From Prinia subflava (taxonomy: Eukaryota > Chordata > Aves > Passeriformes > Cisticolidae), in assembly GCF_021018805.1 (NCBI RefSeq), contig NC_086259.1:15219001-15283000 (forward strand): 64,000 nucleotides of DNA. The letters run 5' to 3'. Positions 1 through 12,800 of the stretch are shown here, in pieces; position 1 is the stretch's first letter; every line of letters starts with the position of its first letter. A model generated the notes under the pieces. It was given only the letters and a program-made list of their open reading frames with translations. It was not told the origin of the DNA and did no database searches. The position numbers and the translations under genes were made by a program.

Positions 1-2380
1 AGGTCTTTGGGATATGTCTCACCAACTTCTAATTCTTGATTCTCCCTCATTTGAATAGCTTGACTGAAACAAGCCATCCAAGGGCTGGACAAAGCAGAAC
101 CAGCAGCCACTGGCTCCAAACAATGTTTTTATTTAAGAGCAAGAATAAAAACCTCCCCCTCACGCACAAATGAGGCTAAATTTAGCTGTGACTCCTCTGC
201 ACATCATCACTGGACTGCCTGTGCCTCGGGTGGTACCCGACCCCCGTGAAGCCCTTCGATACAGGCACATTGATCACTCTGCTCCCCTGCACAGCAGCGA
301 GGGCAGCCAGCACATCTGCCCCAGGCTGCTTCCCCTCCTGCCCCCAAATCAGCCCTGTGTGCAGCACAGGGTGCAGCCTGGAGCTGCCAGACTTGTGACA
401 AACCCTGTCGCACCTCAGGGCTTGGATTCAGGCCTCTGCTTCCCATGCTGGTCAGCTCTGCATCCCTCTCTGCTGATGGCAGCTGTGTGCTCTGTCCACC
501 ACCAGCTGCCCACCGCAGGATGGGTCCTTGTGGCACTGCCAGCACTGGGGGCCACTGTGGGAAGGGTGGCCAAGGAGTGCAGAGCCACCTGCAACAGGGT
601 TAGGGGTCCCAGCTCACCTCTGCCAGGTCGAGATGGCCCCATTGCACCAGGAACTTTGGGGGGGAACAGGGTCATGCTGGAGCATTTTTGCTGGAGTTTT
701 ATGGTCTCTGCCTTTTTCATGAAATCTTTCCAGGTTTCTTCCAGAGACAGGGAAAATGAAAGGTCCCAGGACCTCTGGTCCTTCCACCTCCCTCTTGCCA
801 TCAATGGCATCCATGGGTTCAGCAGTTCTGGCCCCCTCTGCCTCTCTGCTTGAAGGTGTGACTGCTGAGGAGAAGATAAATCCCAAGAATGAAAAATAAT
901 TCATTCCCATAGAAAGCCCTGGCAACTGAAGGAGGAGGAGGGGGTTTAAATGTGTGCTATGTCAGGAAGATCAAAACCAACACCATCTCATCCCAGATCA
1001 GTTCAGAGAAAACCCCTTGGCTGCTGGACCCACAGAAGAGAGGGAAAAGCAGCACTGCAGGCAGGGAAGATCTGATCCCATTGAAGTGCTAGGTGAGGGC
1101 TGGCTCCTACTTGAGGGATTTAAGAGTCCCTGAGCTCCCTGACATCATGGGCTTTTCCTCTCTTTGAGGTGAAAAGGCAAATGCAGCCTGGATGCAGAAC
1201 TCGTGGTGACTCAGCGGGAGAGTTGAAATCAGCTGAAGTCTGGTTGCCATCCAAAAAGCCTGGGACAAGCTGTTAAAATGGATGTACTGGGGATGAATGT
1301 CAGTACGAGCAGTCATTTCTCCAGCCCCTCAGCAGCTGTTTGTGGGATGAGCTGCCTGGGGCTGCTCTCAAGGCTCAGTAGGCAAAGGTGCCCTGAAGCA
1401 GAGGGGTCTCTTGGCCACTGTGGCTAGATGAGGGGCAGTAAGACTGAGCTCTGAGATACCTGATCCCACCCAGGTGCTGAGGAACCAAGCTCACTGAGAG
1501 GAGGTGATGGGGTCCTCAGGAGTTCCCCATGGGGATGCTTTGGTAAGGGCCAGTTTGGGATGGTATGTCCTGTGCAGTTGCCTCAGGCAGCATGGGAGTG
1601 GAGGCTATTACATTCCTAGATGTGAGAAAAAAATCAATTAAAGTGATACCAAACAAGTACAGAGGAAGGAACAGTGGCATGATGGGCTTGTCCAGCTTGG
1701 AGACAAGCAGGATTCAACCCTTGCACTGAGGCAGGCCAGGGTCCTCTGTCCTCAATGTCCCAATTGTCGCAATTTGGCGAATTCAAGTGACTCACAACCT
1801 CCTGCTCTGCCCCAAACAGCTGCCACCCTACACCTCCAGCATCAGTGTTCATGGGGTCATCACTCCTGGGTGATCCTCCTTGAGTGTCACCATCTGCACT
1901 GCCTGGCAACCCCAGACCATTGTGGCCCTGCTGTGGGGACCCTCATTGCACAAGTCCTTCTTAGCCTGGAACCACCTGGCAACCCTGATCGGGGCCATCC
2001 TATGCTCAGGGGAACCTGCATTCCCATGCCCCAGAGGACCCTCAGGTCCCCTGTTATCTGTGGTTTTGTTCCTGGATATTCCCAAGTCCTTTGTCCTTCA
2101 TGGCCCCACTGTCCAGGACTCCCTACATCCCTTGGGCACCAATAGCTGTGTTACAGCTGTAACTCTTGTGCACAAGTCCCCTCTTGTCCCAGATCCTCCC
2201 CAATCACATTGATATCACCTTCCTCTGCTCTCAGGGAGACCCAGACCCCTTGTGCATGGTCCAGCCCCAAGGCTCTCACTGTCCCCTTCTTCTGGGACTC
2301 CACAGCCACAGGGACCTGTTGGACCTATTGGCCATCACGGTGGCACTGTGGGACATAAATGGTTCCCTACAGGGTGATGT
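1..2380. other. 5' flank of NDRG4, no gene recognised
   Basis: GC-rich, moderately repetitive-looking sequence. Several open frames of 60-230 codons exist on both strands, but they overlap one another, have low-complexity Pro/Ser/Cys-rich translations and match no family I recognise. Near the left edge (about 125-150) there is a plus-strand AATAAA and, on the opposite strand, the complement of one. This could be the 3' end of a neighbouring transcript, but nothing else supports that. I see no exon with convincing splice sites and coding bias. Confidence 0.5.
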
Positions 2381-2613
2381 GTGCCCCCGGCAGCCCCCAT
2401 CCCCCGTGCAGCCCCCCGCAGCCCCCAGCGCTCCACGGAACCCCGGCAGTCTCCATCTCCCGTTCTCTCCCGTCTCCCTCAGCACCGTTGTTCTCCTGGT
2501 GCCCCCGTTCCCGATCTCGGCCCCGTCCCTCCCCTCCGGCCCCGGCGAGGGGAGGAGGATCCGGCCGGCGGGGCCGTGCCCAGCCCAGCCCCTGCGCCGC
2601 CCCGCGCACCTCG

Positions 2614-2649
2614 CACCGGCTCCGGCACCGGCACCGGCACCGGCTCCGC
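2614..2649. repeat. (CWCCGG)6 hexanucleotide array in presumed 5' UTR
   Basis: Six consecutive 6-bp units (CACCGG, CTCCGG, CACCGG x3, CTCCGC) end 43 bp before the upstream NDRG4 ATG. If transcribed, this would be a structured, GC-rich leader likely to vary in length. Confidence 0.8.
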
Positions 2650-2692
2650 CGCCGCCCCTCGCAGCCCCGCCCGCCGGGACCCGCCGCCCGGC

Positions 2693-2729
2693 ATGAAGGT
2701 GCTCCGGCACAAGATCGAGCTCCTGACAG
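2693..2729 (+). CDS. NDRG4: NDRG4 upstream alternative first coding exon
   Basis: It encodes [13 protein letters not shown], with the last codon split after one base. A GTACGG donor follows at 2730. The ATG has G at -3. The peptide closely resembles the known amino terminus of the long NDRG4 isoform in other vertebrates. It joins in frame to 6444. Confidence 0.93.
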
Positions 2730-3775
2730 GTACGGCCCGGCCGCCCGTGCCGGGAACGGGGGTGTCAGAGCAGCAGGGGCGGTGGGTGATGGGGCGGCGG
2801 TGGCGAGAGCCTGCAGCCCCTGCCCGGGAGATGGAGCTGCCCCCGCCCGCCCCGCCTGCCGCCGCTCCCGCAGGTGCGGCTGCCGGGCTCGGGTCCCTCT
2901 CGGGCGCCGGGAGGTGATGCCTTGCTGCAGCGGGGAAAGCCCAGCCCGGGGTGCTGGGGGAAGGGGGAACGGAGCCGGCAGCCTCCTGGCAAAGGGAGCC
3001 GCTGAGCAGACAGCCGGGGGGTGGGGGTGCCCGGAGCTTGCTGGGGCATCCCTGCGGTGCCTCCCTGCTCCTCAGCCAGCCTCCCCTGGGAGCCTCCCCG
3101 CTGCCCCGACGACTGCGCTGGGCTGGGAAGAGGCTGCTCTTAGCAACAGCCACTGCCAGACAGCCTGAGCCCCCACAAAGCCCCTGCTGCCACCGCCACC
3201 CCCACACCATCGGTGGCACGGTGTGCCCCAGCCTGGTGGCTCTCGTGGTGTGGCTGCCCGGTCCTGCAGCCCTCAGATGGACCACACTGTTGGGCTGGTC
3301 TGTGGGGGCTGCTGGGCTGCAGACCTGTGTCCCTCACAGGGTCAGAGGAAGCTGTGGGTGTTCCTCCTGCACCGGTGGGGCAGGATGTGGCCCGGACTGT
3401 GTCACACTGGGGTTTTCCTTCCCCCATCGGTCCTGCTCGGGGGCAATGCTGTGGGCACAGAGCCGGGGCTCAGACTGAGCTGCAAGTTCCCTTCCTCCCT
3501 CTCCCAGCCTCACTGAAGGCTGCCTTGGCTTCACTGCCTGGCAGGGGCCAGCCCTCACTTCTGCTGATTTGTTTGCCTGTTTGTTGCACACTGCTCAGTC
3601 AACTCGAGGTATCCGTGCCAACATCCTGTGGGCAGCACATCCGTGCCAGGGCAGCACGCAGGTAGTCAGTGTGGGGACTCCTGTGAGACTGGGGCAACAT
3701 CTGAGGGATCCCTGCCCTGTGACCAAACACGCTCACAAGTGTGAAATGGAGCTCACAGCCTTGTCCTGATCATGA

Positions 3776-3827
<52 letters not shown>

Positions 3828-6800
3828 CCACAAGCTGATTCTCCTCCAGTTAGCCAGCAGTGGGCTGCAGATCCCTGGGGAAGGTAAGCCAGTGTGGCTG
3901 TTCCTGTCCCCATCTATATTCACAGTGCCAGGGCCCTGGTGGGCAGAGCACTAGTCCCAGACAGAGCACTTATGTCCTGCTGGGTTTGGAACTGATTGAG
4001 AATTAGGGAAGAAGAATGTCCTGGCTGTGCCTAGGAAACTGTGGCACCACACTGGGAAGACAGAGTGGAGCAGAGATGAATGTGTTTGGGGGGTACCCTG
4101 GGAATGGGTGCTTGTTGAGGGGCACTGGGGTGAGCTGCAAGGAACAGGGCTTGTGGCTGGACACATAACCCTGGCATAAGATGGGAGCCAAGTTGTTTTG
4201 GCTAGGAAACCTGGAGCTGTGGCTTCCTCACCAACAGCAACAGTCCTCCACAGCAACAGTGGCCCAGTGAGGCTGGGTGAGACTGCCCACAGCCCCACAA
4301 CTGTGCTGCCAGGAGCAGGGACGAGGGTTCCTCTGGGGTGGCACAGGAAGCAGAGCACCCAGGGAAGGTGGCAACACGGCTGTGGCCCTGCTTACTGATC
4401 CCTGGCTTATTGATCCTTCCTCTGTTCCCACAGTCAGCACCACTTTAGGAGACTGTCCATCCCATGTCCCTCCCAGCTGGGGGGATGCTGGTTGGGCAGG
4501 GCTCTGCCACGTCCCCCCTGAGCCAGCTTTCCCCCCACCACGCAAACAAGGTCACGGGGCCTTTCCTCATGGCTCAGCCACCCTCCCTCCCTCCCATATT
4601 AGCTGCAGGCTGTAATTATTAAAGGCATTCACCATACACTAAGTGCTGTTCCCAGCCACCCTGGGGCCGTGGCCACTCGGTGGGTTGGTGTGCTCAGCGT
4701 GGGACGCTCCTGCTCTCCTCCAGACCCAGCTTTTGGTGAGGCTGATTTTTCTCCTGTTTTTTTCCCCTGGGGTTGTGGGGTTGCTCGGTCGGTGGCTCTG
4801 CAGGCTGTGTTGGCTCGGCTGTGCTGGTGGGCTGCAGGCCAGGGCTGTCCCTGTGCACAGAGCCATCTCCCCAGCAGCAGCAGCCCAGCCTGGAGCAGCG
4901 TGCCCCTCACTTGTGCCTCTCCATGGGGCTGCTGGCACCTCTCGACATCCCCCGGCCTGGTGGGACTCTCTGGGCAGGGGTGACACAGAGACTCCTGGTG
5001 CTGGGTGCCCTGGGAATCTCGAGGGGCTTTGCAGTGGTGTTTCTCCCTCCAAACAGTTCTGGATTGTTGGATGGCTCCCAAGGAGCAAGGCAAAGTGCTG
5101 TGTCTGCAGAAAGCAGGCAGGTGGCACAGCCTGCTTGAGTTTTGAAAGGAAAACTTGGTCAGAGGAGCAAAACCCAACTTTGGAGGGGAGTTTATGACCA
5201 GTTCCTGTATTCCTGGTGGCCTTACAATATTTGTGACATTTCTCAGCCTTTCCACACTGTCAGCCTGGAGTGATCTAGGCTTGGAGGTGAACAAAGTGTG
5301 AAGCAGGCTCGGCTGAGGCTGTGCGGATGGAGCGGGTCCGTGTCTGCTGCGGTGCTTGTGCAGCCCAAACCATCCCCATTGTGTCCAGGGAGATGGCACA
5401 GGGGGGACAGCTGAGGGGACGTGGGATCAGTGCTGGCCTGTTTGGAGAAGCAAGAGCTTGTCTGAAAGCTTGGTCTTGTGGAAAGGGTGAAAAGAGGCTG
5501 CAAAGCAATGCCTGAGGTCTGGATCCTGCTGGAGTGCAGACAATCCCCTGGCACTGGGACTTGCCAGTTACCCATCCCATTTAAACACAGGGGAGCCTGG
5601 ACTGTTCCCATGACTTTCACCTCTGTGTAGACAGTTGCTGATCTCCTTGGTCTCTTTTGCACTCTGAGCTGGGCTTGTGCTTGGGGGTATTTTTGGAGAT
5701 GCCAGTGTTGGTTGAGGTCAGCAGCACTCAGGCTCACACCGCTGCTGTGGCAGCTCCATGGAGAAGTCTGTCCCTCCAAGTCCTGAGGCTGAGGTATCAA
5801 CTGGCCAGCACCTGATTCACAGGCAAGGAGAAGACTTTGGGAGCAAAGGCTTCACATTTGGATTTCTCCCATCATTGCTATACAAACTTCAGGCTGCCTC
5901 TCTGCTCTCTTTCTGCTTGGAACATTCCTCTGCCTCCCAGCATGGCTGAGAAACATCACCCCTCATTCTGTCTATGCAGAGAGATCTCCCTCTGTCCCAT
6001 CCATACCTATCTGCAGCCTAAAAGTGGCCAAAAATTTGGATTTTCTGCCTGACTGATGCTGAAAGCTGGGATGGGGATTTTTATGTTTGTGTTCTGGATT
6101 GGGTGCTTACTGAGGTGACCAGCCTGGACAGATGAGGTTGGTCCCTCAGTTCGCCCAAGGTCATGCCCTGGAGATAGGTTTGTCCTTAACTGGGAGAACT
6201 GGACCTGGGTAGGAGCTGGGAGCTGAGCTCACCTAGGCACTGTCTGCTCTGTGCCTGCTGCCAGCTCCCAGCAGAGGGGCTCACTGTAGCCCTGGACAAG
6301 CTGAAACACCAAGTCCCTGTAGTAGACAGGCGGGGTGAAGCTGATTTGGGTCCCTATGGGAGGGAGACCCGTGAGGCTCTGGAGGGCTGTGGCAAAGAGA
6401 ACTGAGGCAGGACCTGCCCTGACATGTCCCTTGCCCTGGGCAGGGCTGCTGCTGCAGGAGATGACCATGGCAGGGCTGCACGAGCTGCGCTTCACCGAGG
6501 AGAAGCCGCTGCTGCGGGGACAGGACGCCGAGCTGGTGAGTTTGGTGACAGTGCTGGCTCTGGCCCTGCATGTGGGGCACCAGGACGTGGCAGCTTGGGA
6601 GGGGTTGTGTGCTGGCACTGGGCATACGTGTGTTTCTGTGTGTGTGCTGGTTTTGGGTGCACATTGGTGGTCCTCAGTGTGTGCATGCTTGTGGTGATGA
6701 GCCCGCATGGCTGAGCACAGGTTCAGGTTTGGTGGGATGATTTGTGTGTGCAGGGGTTGCACATCATGCTAACACACAGCTGTGTGTGCACATGTGTGTA

Positions 6801-9800
6801 ACACACGCACCTGTGTGCAGCTGCTGTGGGGGGTGTGTGCACACGTGTGGGCTCTGTGTCCCCTGCAGCCCGGGCAGGGGGTGCCTGTGGTGCCAGGGGG
6901 CTGTGTGAGCTGGGTGGGAGGGCGCTGCACAAGTGGGGGTGTCTCTGTCCCTAATGGCTCCTTCTCATCCCAGGAGAACTCGGATGTCTTCCTCTCCACT
7001 GTGGACACAGACTGGAAGGTAGGACCAGCCATGGGAGGTGCTGCCTACCCCTGGGTTTCACATGGAACAGCAGCCTGTGCCCAGGAAGGCTGTGGGGCAC
7101 CGAGTGGGCTCAGGGGTGCTGCCATCCCTTTTTTCGTGGGGATGCAGTGCCTGGTCAGTGTCTGGGGTTGCACATCCATCATGGTCCTTGTCAGAAGGGG
7201 ACAGGGGGATGCTGCCAGGCATCTCTGTGCTGGCGCTTGGATGTGGCTGGTGGGCACTTGGCCATGGGCTGGGGACAAAACCTTTAAAACAGGCAATTTC
7301 TTCTCAGGAAGGCCGAGCTGCTTTTCCAGCCCCTCTACCATTGCCATGGCAATGGTTTCCCAGGTGATGCCAGCTCCCTGCTTACATAAAGAAGTTTGAA
7401 AGCCTCTTTCTCTTTTGGAGGGCTGGGGCATTGCCCCCTATACCACCCACCTCTCTTGGAGACCAGGGCCCCTCTGCTCCCTTGGCTGGCACCTGCCCAT
7501 CTTGTACCTCCATTTCTGCCCTCCAAAGAAGCCCCATGACACAGCTGGGGACTCCTGGGAGCTCAGCTGGTGCCTGGCTCCTGTGTTGGTCTACATCACC
7601 CTCACACCTCTGCCCAGGCTCATCCTGCACCAGGCTCCCTCTGTGGGGACCTCTGACAGGGTGGTGGAGAATGGAGACCTCTCCCAAAGTGATCCCCTGC
7701 CAGTGACTGACTTCAGGTTCTGTGCTGCCACTTTGGCAGCAGGGGGACCATGGGGAGAGCGGGCTTGGGCGGTGATGGCTGAGCCCTTGCAGGTATGGCA
7801 CCGAAACTGCAGCACCTGTAAGGGCAAAAGAAATGTGGATTTCATTCACCTGGGATAAGGGCAGGGGAGCACAGGTCCCTGTTTTAGCAGTGACCAGAAT
7901 TTTGGGGCTGGCCCATGCAGTGTCTGTCACCCATGCGGGTGGGAGGGCGCAGCTGGTAAGGGAGCAAGGCCTTTGGCAGCGTGCTGGGTGGAGGCTGCTG
8001 TGGTTCACAGAGTGGGATATATCTGATGGCCCTCTCAAAAGCCACAAAATAATTAAAATGGTGCCCTTCTCAGCAGCTCCAAAGCTGATGAGGATCTGGG
8101 GCTGGGAACAGCAGGGTGTGCAGGGCTGGGTGCTCCTTGCTCTGCTTGCTCAGGGCTTCTGTTGGCCACTGGAGGGGAAACCAAACCTCCTGGTATCACC
8201 ATTGTGAGAGAGAGGAGGGAGAGGGAGGCGAGGAGGGGAGGGAGGTGGCAGTGCCAGGCTGCCCAGAGCTCTCAGTAGCACCAGAGGCACCAGTAAAGCT
8301 CTCACTCAACTGTGCCAGGGCAGGGCTTGGTTGGCACGCAGGGGATATTAAAGAGCAGTGCCTCTCCCAGGACAATCGTCGTGTATTTCAGGGGTTGGCC
8401 CATGGTGTGTGTCCCTGGTGGTGTCCCAAGTGGGGCAGTTCTGGACAGCAAATGCCACAGGGATGCACCTCCGGACTCTCAGGACCTAAAAAAGGAACTG
8501 GGCAATGAGCAAAGGAGCTTTTCCCAAGGCTGCCAAGACCCTGTGTCCTCTTTGTTCACCTCCAAGAGCCTCAGGGTAGGGATGGGCTGAGTTTCCTGGG
8601 CTGTGCCAGGGCAACCCCCTCCTTTTGTCCACTCTGACATTTGCAAGTTGATGCAGTGCAAAGGCTGGGGCTGCCTGCCATTCCTTGGGGAGATCTTACC
8701 CCATCTTGTAGGCCCCCCTCCTTGGGATAATCCAATCCAGCCCCCACCTTAACTCTTCACTGTCTGTCTGCTTCTCCCTAGAGCCAGTCATGGATGGGGT
8801 GCTCAGGCCTGGCTGGGCAGTGGGGGGGACTGGGGAGCCCCCACTTCTGCCACCAGCCAAAGCAAAGCCCTTGGGACACAAGCCAAGGTGCAGGAGAGCT
8901 GGGGGAAGGTGCCCTGGGATCTGGGTGCCCTGGATCCTGCAGGAGGTCTGGGCCACCCGCCAGGCAAGAGGGCTAGTAGCCAAGGCAGTGGCGATCCCAT
9001 TTGATGCTATTCAAGCAAAGTCAGCCTTGCTCAGCCCTCCCATCTCCCTGAATCCCTTTTGCATTCACCTTGGCTCTTCCACCCCTTTTGTCTTCTATTA
9101 ACCACTTTCTGTCTTTTTTAGTCCCTCTGCATCTCTTGTTTGTTTTTTTTTTTTCCCGGGGCCTGTGGCTGCCATGGTCTTTGGCTCTACAGGCAGCAGG
9201 GCTGGGGAAAGCAAAAATGGCACCTGGAGTGTCAGGAACCACCTGGGGTCTTGCTACCCCACACACACGGTCCTTCATTCCCAGAGATGCCTCTCTCCAG
9301 GCCTGGCTCTGAGCTGCCCACAGGACACTGCAGTGCAGAGTAAAGCCTCTCTGGTGGAGGCAGTGTGAATGTCATCTCTCTGCCCATCTGTCCCTTCTCC
9401 CACATCCAGACCTTCTGCCTGTGCAGCCCTGACTTGTTTGAAGGACATGGCTCTCAGTGAGTTCCTGAAAGGCACTGAAGGGAATGTGGGATTCCTTCTC
9501 TATCCAGAATTCTCCAGCTTTGTGCCGGTCATGCCAAGCAGGGCTGGGCAGGGGCAAGCAGGGTGCAGGGGGAGGGCACCCCCAGACCGTTGGGGGTTTT
9601 GGGGCTGTGGTGGTAAAGAGGCTTCATTGGAATCAGGGAAGAAATCATCTGCCTGCACACATGTGCACATGGGAATACTCACGTGTGTGTGTGTGCACAC
9701 AGTGTCAGTCCAGGGACACGATCCAGCCCCTGGGAGCTGCTGGCTTGTCCCTCCTGCTGCTTTCTTTGCCTGCCACTGGCGATGCCCAGGCCAGGGCAGA

Positions 9801-12800
9801 ACCCTGCACATCCCCTGAGCGCCATCACCCCGCAGAAGGTGGGATGGGTGTGCCCCTCTGTGCACACGTGTGTGCCCCTCTGTGCACATGTGTGTGCCCC
9901 TCTGTGCACATGTGTGCAAGGTTCTGCAGGTGTGCAGCATCCATGCAGGAGGATGCAGCAGGCGGGCTCCTGGCGTGCACATGACCACAACATCCATGTA
10001 CAGGAACACGCACTGGCACACACAGGGCCTGGCCTGGGGGTATGCCACAAGCATTTTGTGGGGTGCCTATGCTCGGTGTGAGTATGGTGTCAATTTTTCC
10101 AGTTTTCCCAGTGCCAGGCCTGGTTCTGCCCAGTGCCTGTGTGTCCGTGTGTGTCCGTGTGGGTACGTGTTCCTGTGCATGCACACGCGTGCTCACGTGT
10201 GCGTGGCAGAGCGCGCCTGCCGTGTCCTTCTCCTTGTTTTTGGTGTGTTTTTGGTGCCCATCTGTGCCTCTGTGTGTGCTGGGCACGGCTGCAGGGCCTT
10301 GCCCGGGCTCGGCCTGGCTCTGTGTGTCCGTGCGGGGCCGAGCCCGGTGTGTGCGGTGGGCACAGGGAGCCCTGCCCTGCCCGTGCCGGGGCTGCCCGCG
10401 GGATGCGGGTCCAGACACCCCGCCTGTCCCCGTCTGCCGAAAGAGGGAAGATGGAGAAGGTACCGCACGGTGCCAGGCGTTTTTCCTTCATAAACAAGGG
10501 TATTTGGGGCCAATTGGAGCATGAATAATTCCCGCGGCAGCCAATGGCTGAGTGCTGGCTCCATCGCGGCGCTCGCCCGCAATGGAGGCCAAACCTGCCG
10601 AGGGGGAAGGGCGAGGGAGGGCTTAGCGCAGGGCTGGGGCTCCGCTATAAATCGGGGCGAGGGGCTGAGCCAGCGCAGAGCTCCGCTTCGCCCCGGCCGC
10701 TGCATCGCTGTGCCCCACACCGGGACCTCCGGCTTGGCCCACGCTGCCTGAGCATCCTCGTCCGCCCAGTTCCTCACCATGCCGGAGTGCTGGGATGGGG
10801 TAGGTACCGCCGCTCCCGTGCTCGCTGCCCTCCCTCCCCTGGTGCTTTGCCCCAGCGTCTCTCCTGTTTGCCCTGGCAGGGCCTTTGCACCCAGCAGGGC
10901 TCGGCGTGGGTCAGGCAGGCATTGGGGCAGGGAGGACCCTCTGCTAGGGAGTCCTTCCTTCTCGCAGCCCTGCTGCCGCATCCCTGATGTGCTGCAGGTT
11001 TTGGGGACGCGTTGTCCTTGAGCGTGTCCTCCCTGAGCCCGGCAGAGATGCTGTGCCGAGGCCGAGGGGGAGCAGCTTGTGACCCGTGCTGGGACTCTGT
11101 GCTGACGGGGCCACACTGCCCCTTTGCCACCCCCTGAGCTGCGGAGGGAGAGGGTCTCTGCCTGTTTTGAAGCGAGCCCTCAGTTGCTTTCTGGCCTCTG
11201 CGGTGATGGCAACACCCGATGGCAACAGGCTGGTGCAGAGGGGCTGAGTGGGGTGGGAGCACTGCAGCGGTGAGCAGGTAGCCTGGACATGGATGGGCTC
11301 TGTCAGACACCTGTGGGTGCTGCGACCCCCATGCCCCTCCTTGCTGGGGCTGTGGGTTGTCTTTGCCCCTCTCTCCTTGCTGCCTGCATCCCCTGCATCC
11401 CCTGCATCCTCTGCATCTCCTGCATCCCAAGCCTCTTCCCCAGTGAGCATCCCTGCGGCAAAGGGCAGGGCTGTGGTACCCGGCGGTGCTGCAGAGGCTG
11501 CACCACGGGCAGGATGTGCCTGGCTTGGTGAGGGGCAGGAAGGAGCAGTGCTGAGGGTGGATCTGCTCCCTTGGGTGGGTGATTTTGGGGTAGGATTGAA
11601 AGCTGAGCTGTTGGCGCTGTGATGGGGACCATGAGGATGATGATGACAAGGGGGCAGCTCTCTGCCCAGGATCAAACCACATGGATGCCTCCTGCTCTGT
11701 GACCTTGGGCCAGGCCCTTCCTCTGCCTCAGTGCCCCAATCTGTTGTTGCAGAGGGATGTCACTGCTCAGGGACTTCTGCCTGATGCAGCTGCAGGGGGT
11801 GGAGGGGCAGCTGGGGTCAGGGTGCCCTTGGGAGCCAAGAGATGTCTGCACAGACATCTGCTTTTGGCCACTGTGATCTCCCAGGGACAGCAGGTCTCAG
11901 TGCGGGAGGCACTGCAGGGAGGAGACCCGGCCCCAGGCCGTTCCTCCCACCCAGGCCCGTGTCCTTCAGAGTCCTTGGTGGCGTGTAACCCGCGTGAGCA
12001 TCCACGTACCTGCTCCCCTCCCACCAGCCCAGCCGTGGGGTTGCCAGTGCCAGCAGCGAGGACCGTGATGCTTGGGCACCCTGCCACCACCTCCTGCCCT
12101 GCCCTGCTCAGTGCACGATGTTCCTGCAGCCAGCAGATCCCAGCCTCGAGGTCACTGCTGCTGGCCTGGCTGGCAGGCACGGGCATCTGGAGGGGACCTC
12201 TGGTCCCTTGTCCTTGGGGAGCACCTGGGCTCAGTTTCCTGTGCTGGCTGGGAGCTAGGGCCAGGATGTGGAAGGAAAGGAGCTCTCCTAGACAGGGAAA
12301 CTGAGGCACGGGGTAGTTTTTGTCTCTGTGTGGGGGCACTGCTGTTTCAGACCAGGGGTTTTGAAGTTACTTAAGCTGTAATTTTGTGATCAGGTTTTCC
12401 TGGAATGCTGTCAAGGGTCTGACCTCTGCCTGTTTGTCCCAGATACATTGAATCTGCACCCAGCAAGGCCATGCTATGAACCCCTACCCTGTTGCCAAAA
12501 TTTTCTCAGTCTCAAGCCCTTGAGGATCTCCTCTCCTGTCATGTGGTCCACCTATTCCACCCTATTATCCTTCTCTCTCAAGCCCTCTTGGATCCGTCCT
12601 TTGATACCATCCTGTGATCCCATGTCCAATTCTACATCCTATGATCCCATCCAAAGTCAAGTCTTCTTCCCTTCCCTTCCCTTCCCTTCCCTTCCCTTCC
12701 CTTCCCTTCCCTTCCCTTCCCTTCCCTTCCCTTCCCTTCCCTTCCCTTCCCTTCCCTTCCCTTCCCTTCCCTTCCCTTCCCTTCCCTTCCCTTCCCTTCC

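Larger units (their letters stand above)
2380..2960 (+). promoter_or_regulatory. NDRG4: CpG-rich promoter and 5' UTR of NDRG4 upstream first exon
   Basis: A CpG-dense, very GC-rich stretch surrounds the upstream NDRG4 start codon at 2693. No TATA box is visible at a sensible distance, which fits a TATA-less CpG-island promoter. A six-unit array of CACCGG/CTCCGG hexamers lies at 2614-2649, probably in the 5' UTR. The transcription start cannot be placed from sequence alone. Confidence 0.65.
7019..10500. other. NDRG4 intron between long-isoform leader and downstream promoter
   Basis: GC-rich intron with no recognised exon. It contains a G-run cluster on the plus strand at about 8209-8249, a poly-T run near 9137-9154, TG/CA-rich DNA at 9655-9705 and 10130-10215, and a three-copy 22-bp tandem repeat at 9848-9913. 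Confidence 0.7.

Noticed and set aside
170..2145. Open frames of 90-227 codons on both strands in the left flank
   Set aside because: They overlap one another on opposite strands, have low-complexity compositions typical of GC-rich noncoding DNA, and show no splice-supported continuation or recognisable domain.
2276..3478. Several 140-270-codon open frames around NDRG4 upstream exon 1
   Set aside because: Stop codons are rare in CpG-island DNA. The real coding segment is only the 37 bp at 2693-2729, which splices in frame to NDRG4.
9848..9913. CRISPR-like array
   Set aside because: The three copies are directly adjacent with no spacers, in a vertebrate intron, so this is a simple minisatellite.
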